This document shows positions 11,901 through 23,900 of a DNA stretch of 64,000 nucleotides, piece by piece. Every line of letters begins with the position of its first letter. The first letter of the stretch is position 1. The notes under the pieces are model-generated. The model made no database searches and was not told the origin of the DNA. It was given only the letters and a program-made list of their open reading frames with translations. The stretch is taken from the NCBI RefSeq assembly GCF_905475395.1, contig NC_058337.1, positions 87,166,368-87,230,367 of the forward strand, written 5' to 3'. Made by a program: the position numbers and the translations under genes. The stretch comes from Chrysoperla carnea (lineage: Eukaryota; Arthropoda; Insecta; Neuroptera; Chrysopidae).

Positions 11901-14900
11901 TACGAAGCCCATTTTAAAGGTTACTATTCGACGCAGAATTTCGTGACCTTTAATTTCTTTCAAATATAATTACCTGTTAGAAGTCACCCGTTTCCAATTT
12001 ATTATCCTATAGCTGAAAAAGTTCCAAAATTTCGACTCCAGCAAGTTTGGCTTCATTTATAACCGGCACAAATTCATATAACTCTTAGTTGGGATTCAAA
12101 TTAGTTTGGGGAAATTATTCAAATCTACTGTGAATGTCTTGTAGGTACAAATCGTTTTGTCATAAAATTCTTAATTCGAAAAAGTACGAGAAAATTTATT
12201 TTCAATTAGAAACTTTTTTATAGTACTTTAAAAAGCGTATGATATACTTTGTTCAAAAAACGTCAAATTTTTCAGTAATTTGACGTTCAATACTCCGAAT
12301 TTCAATCGCCCATTACTCAGAAAGTATTGACTTTTTGAAATATACTTGAATGACACTTTTTTAAGATTTTATCACCCTCTCGATTTTCGTTGCCATTTTC
12401 AACCAACATTTTTCCACCTCTTAGAAGGGATGGTTACCCCCCCCCCCCCCCGGCAGAAGCACCGGTATATAACTTTTGATCTAGAAAGTGTACATAGCTT
12501 AATCCCAAATTTTTAGGTCAATCGGAGCTATAGGAAAGAATTTAGAGGTTTAAGCCTCGTTTAATGGAGTATTGTTCCCTTCTGATTTATTATATCGACG
12601 TCGCACTGTGAAGTACGGTCCCGGGACTGAGTAACATAACCAAACTTTTGCCATAAAATTCTTAATTCGAATTGAAAATAAATCATTCAACGTGTTTATA
12701 CAAATTTAATTTTTAACATCTTATTCTTATCAGTAATATGACCTACACAATTTTTTCATTTCACAATGAAGGTTTTAAACAATATTAAAATTTCAATAAT
12801 TCATAAAATCATGATTTGAAGGTTAACGATATTTTGGGTATCCTGTTACTATTATAATCGTAAAAGTTTGTGAGGATGTATGGATGTTTGTTACGATTTC
12901 ACGCAAAAACTATTGAACTGATTATGATAAGACTTTACAGAATCATACCTTAAACATCAAAATATAACATGAGCTATAATTTATAATGCTAGTATATTCT
13001 TGGCCGGAGATATAACGATAAAACCAAATTTTTTTACAATACGTAGATATTATTAAACCATTATAATTAAACATTCTAACCGAGCTCTGTCGCTGAAGAC
13101 CATTTAATTTTCTGAGAGATAGAAGTAAATTTGGTGATTAAGGGTGGACTAAGCGGGGGCATGTTGGTTGAAGGATTGCATGTGGTGAATTAGTCTATAA
13201 AGTTGGCATTATTTATATTGTGAGTGAAATGGCAGGGAGGATGATAAGTGAAGCTATAATGCGGTTAGTTTTTGTTGAAATTTAAAAAAGTTGAAATTGC
13301 GAAGCGGGCGGATAACTGCTAGTTCTTCATATTATGATTAATGATGAGTCTGATTTCGTACTGAAATATAATCATAATATAAATTAAATCAATGACAAAA
13401 GACAAATTTTTGTTTTGTTTAAAAAAAATTATTTAACAAAGTCCGAAAGCCGTAAGGAACCTGCAAAAGCTAGTCGCAGGTCTAGAACGGAGTTTTGGAG
13501 GAGCTCAAATTCATGGCCTTAAATTAGTTGTAGGTCACGGTTATTACACAAATCTATTTCATACCAACGTAAGACTTAAGTTGTCATGACCCTCTAAAAT
13601 CGCGCTTAGCAGATAGAGCGGAGGCTGGACGGAGTTCAGTGTGCAAAATATGAGGATCCCATTTTGTCAATAGATTCTTGATCAGAAAATCTTATAGATT
13701 AATGTTACGGGTGTGGCCAGAAACCCCATTGGTCCAATTTTTGTATACCCCCCCCCCCCAGTAGAAACAGTTAAATGTCATTTTTTTGAACCAAGTAAAA
13801 GTCATCCTATGTTTTTTAAGGTCATTTAACGTAAAAAAAGGCTGATGTGATTTGTCAATTTTCGAGATATTAACAGTTTAATGAAAAACTTAAAAAAATC
13901 CATTTTGAAATCTAAAAAACAGGGCTTAAAAGCCTCGTTTACTGGAGTATTGTTAATCCTTTCCGATTTGTTATTTCGAGATTGCACTGTAACATACTCA
14001 AACTTTCTTTCTCTTTAATAATTTTTTTTTTGTTGGGCATTAACATAACATTATTTTATTAATTTAAAAAAATCGACGCCTAGTTTCATTACAAAAATTC
14101 AGGAAGAATTTTTAACGACAACAAAATCAGGAGATAGATTGTCTAAAAAAATGAACTTCGCAGATTTTTTTTAACTAAAATTTTTTTAACGGTGTCATTT
14201 GGAACAATAAGTGAAAGCTAAAATAATTCATATTTTATGTGTATGAATAAAATAAAAAATGTTTATTATTTGAGCCATGATTCATCCTGACCGCGTTTTT
14301 TTAATACCATGTATATATTATGAAATATACATAGTATATTAAGTTTAGTCCTAAGTTTGTAACGCTTAAAAATATTGATGCTATGAACAAAATTTTGGTA
14401 TAGGTGTTCATAGAATCACCTAATTAGTCCATTTCCGGTTGTCTGTCCGTCTGCCTGTCAACGCGATAACTCAAAAACGAAAAGAGATATCAAGATGAAA
14501 TTTTTATAGCGTACGCAGTGTCGTAAAAAGTGAGGTCGAGTTCGCAATGAGCAACATAAGTCAATTGGGTCTTGACCTATGGGTCCGTAAGACCCATCTT
14601 GTAAACCGTTAGAGATAGAACAAAAGTTTAAATTAAAAAAAATGTTCTTTATAAAAAAATGAACAACTTTTGTTTAAAACATTTTTTTGTAAACATCACT
14701 GTTTGCCTACGAGCACGCTTATTAGGTGCAAATTTTATAGTATGCATTAATATGTGTGTGTGTGTAGCTATTTAAAAGTGGATATCTTTTTTTATTTATG
14801 TGGCGTCAAAAAACAAACGATTTTTTAATCAACACTTTCTATACATGGTATTTCAACAATTAACTCAGTCAATTGTTTGTTTTCACTTGTTTTAAATAAT

Positions 14901-17900
14901 TGCTTAAACAATTGATCAGTTTTTTCTAAAAATTATACAAAGCTAGTGTTCCGGTAATTAAGAATTTTTAGGAAATTTCATCTGTTTAAAACTTTTTTAA
15001 TTTTCACTGTTTTCATTTTAAAGCTGTAAAAAGTGGCAGTATTTTTATTTTATTTGCTTGTAACTTTTAAACAATGAACAAAGAAAATGAACCAGATTTA
15101 TTAATTTCTTAATTGTAATAGTTCCGATTTTGATGACATTTTTAACCGACTTCAAACCAAAAAAAAAGAGGTTCTCAATTCGACTGTTTTTTTTTTTTGT
15201 AACCTCAGAACTTTCGACTGGGTGAACCGATTTTGATGATTCTTTATCTATTTGAAAGCTGGTGCTTCCTCCGTGGGATCCCATTTCATTTTGATCTAAT
15301 TCTGACAACGGCATCCATGAGAAAACCTCGCCAACCGATTTCGATTATTCTATTTTAGTGACAAATTAGTTACTTCAGATTCACTAAAATTCACAAAATA
15401 AAAAAAGCTTTTAACAAAAAGAAGAACCGACTTAAAAAAAAAAACTTGTCCAAACCAAATTAATATGCACTAAAAAGTAAAAAATAACGATAATATAATG
15501 CAGTTAAAATTATTGTTATTTTTGGAGTCGGTGTCAGCCAAGCTAATGTAGCAAACTGTTCTGTCAGAGTTATTTCCTTGGCTGACACCGACTCCAAAAA
15601 TAACAATGTTTTGTTTGTATGCTGAACCGTTTTTGAAATAGAGGGCGCAGAAGATGGTGCGCTCAGCTTAACATACTTCAGTGCTGGGTCAATATTTATA
15701 AATATAAGATATTCAATTATTATTTAAGTAGAATTCAATGAATAATTATGGAAAAAAACCGCAAAATAAACTGGTATTAATGAATTTTTCAGACTTTCAT
15801 GAAAGAAAAGTCCTTGTAACGCCGAGTATGAAAATTATCGTAAAGTATTACCTTTACAACAGCCTTGCAAATTTTCAACTGTTTTGAAATGATTGTTAAA
15901 TGTTAGTTTTAACCTTAGACCTAATTAATATATGTAGAATATATAAATGTTTATTATTTGTTTACTATTTTGATAAACAAACAAAAGTGAGAAAATTTGT
16001 TATTGTTGATTGAGTTAATGAACGCATGAAGATACCACGTGATACCTTCATGTATTGTCTCCATTAATATCTTAAGAACGTTTACCTATTTGACAAGGTT
16101 TTCATGAAAGCAAACATTATGATGTTTATTGTTTATAAACGTAACATCGCATCACATCGATCAATATTGTATGAGAGAGCCCACATGTTTTAGCCAATTC
16201 AAATCATGAATTTGGGTCAAACACCAGAAATATGGAATTTGTTTATAAAATATTCTAACACTAGAGTGATACCCACCCGCTTCGCTGGGTTTAAAAGTAA
16301 AGATTGAAAAAGATTGCTCTCGCTTATCCCTTTTCTATAACACTCGAAATAATGGTAAGGATTGTTTTACACATGTAAAATATATGTATGGTTTTCTATT
16401 TTTTTAAATGTATAATTGTCGTAATTATTCATTGAGTATATCAGAAAAGATGGTCGTGAAATATTTTATTTTGACTATTTTTACAGAAATCTGTAATTTA
16501 TGGTAATTTTAAATTATATTAATTTTTAAATTTATTAATATATCTTTATAAATTATAGCTCATGTGTTATTCTGAAGTATGAGCTATATTGCTGTACAGT
16601 TTCATTAAAAACCATTCGCTAGTTTTAAAATATAAAAATTCAAAAATTAGTCTCAGAAACGAAACACTAAAAACGGTCAAAGTTCGAAAAATTTGGACAG
16701 TAAGTCGGTTTTGAATGTGGTTTTCGGCATTCGATTCGTTAGACCGTTAGGAAATCGTCACCTAAATTTATTTATAAGAAACTAAAAATATGCAATTTGC
16801 ATAAATAATATGCATTTTATAATAGTACAGGAAAAATAGTATATTTTGGCACAAAATATGTACTATAATGAGACTTTATTAATTAACTTAATCTTGTCCC
16901 TAGAAATGAATATCTGCCGAGTTCTACCAAAATTTAGGCGTCCTATTCCGTCCCAGGGTGTATGAGCAGGGAGGAAACACACAGAAACTATTAATTAATT
17001 TAAAAAAAATTCAAATAGAAGATGAATTTTCTATAATTTTTTTCTTTCTTCGAGAATGTTTTACAAGACCACTAGTTGAAGCTACGTGCAAATTTTCAAC
17101 TCCCTATCTTTTATAGTTTTGGAGAAAATGGACACATTTTGTCCCCTCAAGAGTTGTTAATTTTTCTACAAGGAATAACTTATTTATCTAATAACTTTTG
17201 TTCTACTTCTAATGGTTTAAAAGATGGATCATTTTTCATTTGATTGAATGAGCAAAAAAATTGGCATATCTCGGTCAATTCTGTGGATGGGGAAATGACA
17301 TAGAAACCGTAAATTTGATCTGAACTTGTAAGGTCATTTAAAAATCAACTGATGCTATGAATTGATCTTGAAGACCAATTAACAGGTCCATTACGTGAAA
17401 TTATTGATAAAATTTATACAAATTTGAATGATACGAGCGTAAAATGGACGATTTGCACGATGAGTATCGTGAACAGTTTTCGATTTTTTTGATAAACAGT
17501 TTGACATTCTGGTTTAATTCAAATAGAAAGGCATCTTGTAAAATTTTTTAAAAACCTTTAGTTTTTGTGAGAAAAATTGGCAAAGCTCAACCGTAGCTCG
17601 AAAATTACTCGTTAAAAAGCTCGAAAACTATTGGATTAGAAAAAATTTCACAGAAAGCCATTTTCCTATCTAATATTGCGGGGTCCTTTCCAAATTCTTA
17701 AAAAGAAAAGCAGAACCCATGATCCCAAATGATAAGTGCACCTCGTTCCTTTTATTGTACATATTTTTATTTAGACTTAATTTTTATTTAGACATCTTAC
17801 ATTCGACAGTAAGAAATATTTCGATTTACGATCTCCTTAATGTTTTTATTCTGGACCCGTTTCTGGTTAATTTAATATGACAAATTTTGAAAACAGATTA

Positions 17901-20900
17901 TTACTCCTTCGAAATATAAAGTAATGAACATTTTATTTTATCAAACTGTGAAAAAATTATTTTAATACGCCTTTCAACCCACAGCGTTCTTTACGGGAGT
18001 CAATCTCCAGCTACGTCCTTGTATTAAATAGAAACGAGTAAGTCGAGCATAAAATTTAGTGACATACATTTTGTTAGCTATTTTGTTTAATAAACATTAA
18101 ATTATACAAATCTCTTAATATAAAAATCTTATATACTGTTGTGTTTTAATGTCCGATGTGATATAATCTCCAAACACTATAAAATTTATAATCCAATCAT
18201 CTTAGAATTTCACCTCGGAATCTAACGGAATAAGTTGAATTTTTGTCAAACCTTTATTTTAATAGTACAAATGTTGTCACAATTGATCACGCGTTCGCGT
18301 TCTTTGATATTCAAAGTCAAAGGTCACGAAAATCAGTTTTTTGTGAATATCTCGTTTATTTTGCCTTCAATCGTATTAACATTAATTATAAAAGTTGTAG
18401 AAGATAAAATTTTCTACAAATTTTGTTTTGAAACTTTCAAAAAACTTTTTTGAAATAGAAGGGGCAGAAGATGGCGAGCTAAGCTTAACGTACTTCAGTG
18501 CTGGGTCACTATTTATAACTATAAGGTATTAAATAATTATTTAAGTAGTATTTAATGAACAATTAAGGAAAAAAACCGCAAAATAGACTGGGATTAATAT
18601 TTAATACCTTATATTTAAATAATTAATAATTATTTAATACCTTATATTTATAAATATTGACCCTGAGCACTCCATCTTCTGCACCCTCTATTTTCAAAAC
18701 GGCCCAAAAATTGTTTGTTTTTTTTTTTTTTTTTTTTTATGAGGCTCAACTTTCTAATTTAAAGTGTTATTCTATCCCTTACCCTTTAGGATCTAAAGCT
18801 ATTAAAAAAACCGGAAAACTAGGTCCAATTTAATGTCAGAACATCAAACTTTGTAACTTTTGTTTAAGTTACTTTTTGATTGATTAAGTACAAGACAAGT
18901 TATTTAGGTATATAGATTAAATTGGCCCACCCAGTATAAACACATATACATGTATGTATCAGCTTTAACAACATCGACATATCAGCTATAGCGACCAACG
19001 AAAAAAAACACATTTTTTTAAGTATGTGTAGTGCCACAAAATATCTGATAATAGATAGTGTTGCAATACTTATTTTTATACCATGCATATATGTAATATG
19101 CAAGGTATACTAAGTTTAGTCCCAAGTTTGTAACGCTTAAAAATATTGATGCTATGAACAAAATTTTGGTATAGGTGTTCATAAAATCACCTAATTAGTC
19201 CATTTCCGCTTGTTCGTCCGTCTGTGGGCACGATAACTCAAAAACGAAAAAAGATATCAAACTGAAATTTTTACAGCGTACGCAGGATGTAAAAAGTGAG
19301 GTCGAGTTCACTGTTTACCCGTGAGGGCGCAAATTAGGCGTAAATTGTGTAGTATGCATTATATAAATTGTATATGTATGTGCAATGTGATAGAGTAATC
19401 AACACTATTTATGCATGGTATTTCAACAATTAACTCAGTCAATTGTTTGTTTTCACTTGTTTTATTATGAAACTAATTTTTACATTTATTTCAAATTTTT
19501 TTTTTACTTTATACAAGTCAAAGTTCTCTTATACATTATATTTTTAATAACTTTTTTTATCTTAACACATTATACCATTTAATATATGAGGGTTAGACTG
19601 TACATACACTTCAATGGCAAACGTACATTCGAATTTCCATTTGCACAAATAAAAAGTAACAAAAAAATTACCCAGATGTAACGTTTTAACCTTTGAATCT
19701 TAAAAAATTTATTTTTATCCTTATATTTTGAACTTACAATCACATATCGGTTATAGTGATCAATAAAATAAGTCAGAAATAACGACTAACATGTGTACAT
19801 GCTTTCACTTTATAACGACAATGATTGTCGAGCTATTCAATGTGATTTTGACTAGCCCAAAATGTATCATTAAAAAGATATCAGGGAAAGATGAAAACAG
19901 AGAATGATTTTTCAACAGGTTATCTATCTTATTTTTATTTAATACAATTCTTACATAAATTTTAAAAATAACTGAAAAATTTATGTAGTAAAATAAATAT
20001 AGAATAATTTTTATCGAATTATTAAAATTTTGAATTAAATTCTTTTTTTAGGAAGTGGCAGTTAAAGTGGAGCCGTTGCAAGCACGACATCCTCAACTAT
20101 TATACGAAAGCAAATTGTATAAAATTCTTCATGGAGGTGTGGGGATACCCCATATTAGGTAAATACATTTATTTGAAATATTCATTTCATATTTTCACGC
20201 ATTTCATTTTAATATAAAAACGATTCCTTCCGTGACATTCATTCTACTGGTTATAAATGTTATTGACTTTTTATTCAAATATGTTATTCATTATTTATTG
20301 TATTCTGTTTCGTTCAGAAAATATTTTGTATGATGCGTACAAGAATTGGAAAAATCGTAAATTTAGTAATTGGTAGTTTTCGATCAAATTTTGATTCTCA
20401 AGTTACTTTTTAATTTTCACTTGCTTAGAACTTATGTTAGAGAAACAATTTCTTCATTCCATTCATAAAATATGTCATACAAAATTTCGTTTTTGAATCA
20501 ACCCCTTTCCCGTACCCCGCTGCGTTACATTATCTCAGTCGCCAACAAACAAACCAACAAACTAAAAAAATCTGTGATATATTTGACAATGAACTGCGAA
20601 TATCACGTTTCTTTAAATCCCCTCCCACCACAGTTGCATTTAGTCAAAATAAATGAAACCCCCCTCCCTCCCACCAGTTTGTGCACACCTTATTTCATGA
20701 ATGGCAATGACTCATGGACTCATGAAACAAACCTTCTTATATACTCAAATATTTATGATTAATAAACTAAGATAGAAAAGTTCGAAGCAATTACGTTAAG
20801 ATAAATTCGAAATTAACTTTCTTTTGGAAATGGTCTAAATTTACGATCCATTTTTTCTTTTATTATTTCCAGCCGAAACCACGCTTCCGAAAAATTTTCT

Positions 20901-23900
20901 AATATCTCTAATAATAATGTTAATAATAACAGAAATCCTTTAAAATGTTTGTCTAATATTTAATTTATACTCAATAATTATATTTTATTTAAACAATTTC
21001 TTAATATAAACAAGTTTTGAAGGTAATGAATACATGAATACTTGAGCTACTATAGCACTGTAGTTGAAAATTATAATCAAAGAGCCAACAATTATATGAT
21101 GAGGATATTTTTACTATCCTTTAGTAAAATTGCATTTATTTGATGTATACGCTTACTTTTATTGAAATTAATTTTCATACCATGTATATGAAATATACCA
21201 AGGTATACTAAGTTTAGTCTCAAGTTTGTAACGCTTAAAAATATTGATGCTATGAATAAAATTTTGACATAGGTGTTCATAAAATCACTTAATTAGTCCA
21301 TTTTCGGTTGTCTGTCTGTCGTCTGTCATCACGATTACTCAAAAACGAAAAGAGATATCAACCTAAAATTTTTTCAGCGTGCTAGGATTTAAAAAGTAAG
21401 GTCGAGGTCATAAATGAGCAACATAGGTCAATTGGGTTTTGTAAACCGTTAGAGATAGAACAAAAGTTTAAATGTAAAAAATCTTCCTTATAAAAAAATA
21501 AACAACTTTTGTTTAAAACATTTTTTCGTAAACATCACTGTTTACCCGTGAGAGCGCAAATTGTATAGTATGTATTATATGGGAATATCAGTTATATATG
21601 TGTGACATGTATGTATGTGTAATGTGACAGAGTAATCAACACTGTCTATACATGGTATTTCAACAAATAACTCAGTCAATTGTTGGTTTTCACTTGTTTT
21701 TCTATAAGTTTTCATGCTCTTTTGGAACTTTTTCAAAGGGAAAGTTCAATCACTTCTAAATTCGTGCACGATTTCAGTTTGAAGTGCTCTACATTTTTAA
21801 CTTCTATTTCCATTTTTGTAAAAATGTAAATAGGAGTGACTAACACTTAATATTTACAGTTCACTCTAAAGAACATCAACATACAATATTTGTGATTGAA
21901 ATATAAGACTGGTCATTCTACATTTTTCGGGCCAAAGCAAAGATACAGCAAACCAACACATGCAAAAAGTAGGAAATTTTCCGTAGAATTCAATACACTA
22001 TTGCACTATTTTTACCATTTTGAAGTAGGGAATCACATTGGAAATAGCCGCCAAAGTTGGTGGCAAAAGTCTTTTAGGTTTTTGAAAAAAAATATGTTTT
22101 GTATCAAAAAAAGTTTCGAATAATAAATGTGCAACTTTTTATTTCGGATCGATCTATTCCAGTTAGATGTCAAAAAATTAATCAAATAAACAATTTAATG
22201 GAAAAAAAAATTGATATTATTGGTGAGGTCTTAGTTATTGATGGAGGTAAAACTGTGCTACAAATTTTAAAATTGTTTCCAAACTATGCGCAAAATCTTT
22301 TTTTTAACGGTCATCCGGGGGGGGGGGGGGAGGTAAGTAAGATCAATTGAAGTGGAGGCCATAAAGCGGTGGTTTTTACTTTTAAGCCCAGTGAAGTGGG
22401 TGGGTATCAAGCTAGTATTTTATATAATAAACGTAAATAATAATATTGTATTGTTTTAAATCACTTGGAAGTATATACTATTTTTGGTAATGATATAAAA
22501 TTAAGTTATCAATGATTAATTTAAATAATACGACAGAGATATTATCAATATTTTTGTTTTATTTTAAATAAGTAATTTTGTTTATCATTATTTATGTGAA
22601 AATTTGTAAAGATTAAAACGTTTTGTTTTTCATCCTTGAAAATCACTCAAATTTCAAATTTTAAATTTATTATTTATTTACTCGCTTTTGTGCATCAAAA
22701 TTGTTTGTTGATATTAGATATCCTGATGCTTTTGTTCTTTCTATCTGAGATATTGAATCTGTTTTTCTTCAAAGAGATATTTTATGGGCACAAATAATCT
22801 TTCGCTAATAACGTTTCTCATGTAGTCAATGCATCCCACGACAATTTCCATTAGGTACCTGATTGTATTGAACAACAAAATTTCATTTTGAGCTGAAAAT
22901 TGCTCGATATCATCATTTTCGAAAAATTCGATACAAAATAACTCCTTTTAACCTATATTGGATGTGATGCACATTAGGAAGAATTTTTTTTTCTTTGGTG
23001 CAATTTATGCCATTAAATGATAATAATTCCCTCTCAAAAATTTGGATTCAGCGCATCAAAAACCTTCGGAAAAGTAAACTCACGTTTCTCCACTATATAT
23101 ATTGTCACAAACGTTGAGGTTTGGTAAAAATTATCAAAATTTAAAAAAATATACGATTTTGTTTTTGGTTAAATAAAAGAAATGTGGGGTTCGGTAGGAT
23201 ATTTCTGTCCCACTTTATGGGTTTAAATCGAGAAAGCATAAGTTCGTATGAATTTTGTTGAGTACACTCAGACAAACATTTTCCACCTACTCTCATAAAA
23301 ATCTACTGGCGATGAATCGATTCAAATACCTTATTTCCTAGATTAAAGTGCTTACAATAAAATAATAGCCTAAAAAAATCATCAGTTTTTTTCTTTGTTT
23401 ACTCCACATTCTTTTCCTTTGTTTATTCAATAAACCCGAAAAAGTTCCTACATACTTGCTGGAAATTATATGTTTTTAACATCTTAGCTATTGCATACCT
23501 ATATATTTTAAACTAAAGGTGATTTTTCTTTTTAGATATTTTGGAACAGAACGAGAATATAATGTATTAGTTATGGATTTATTAGGACCTTCACTGGAAG
23601 ATTTATTTAACTTTTGTGCACGTCGATTTACAACAAAAACAGTTTTAATGCTTGCTGATCAAACAATTTCACGTATTGAATATGTTCACTGTAAAAACTT
23701 TATACATCGTGATATAAAACCTGATAATTTTTTGATGGGCATTGGACGTCATTGTAACAAAATATTTCTAATTGATTTTGGTTTAGCTAAAAAATTCCGT
23801 GATTCACGTACTCGAATGCATATCCGATATAGGGAGGATAAAAATTTAACTGGCACAGCACGATATGCGTCAATAAATGCACATCTGGGTATTGAACAGA

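Larger units (their letters stand above)
20159..23535. other. CK1 alpha intron 2
   Basis: 3.4-kb intron holding MITE copy C (21177-21700) and the 3' end of a Helitron (to 22415). At 20865-20882 an acceptor-like tract ends in TTATTATTTCCAG. It is followed by about 30 open, Asn-rich codons in the frame continuing exon 2. This could be a cryptic exon but lacks any conserved kinase sequence. Other open frames (20472-20762, 21896-22350) have no recognisable domain. Confidence 0.5.

Noticed and set aside
20472-20762. 96-aa open frame in CK1 alpha intron 2
   Set aside because: Low-complexity composition, no domain, no splice signals in frame with the kinase.
21896-22350. Overlapping 75- and 83-aa open frames
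   Set aside because: No recognisable domain; the second runs through a G homopolymer into the Helitron fragment.
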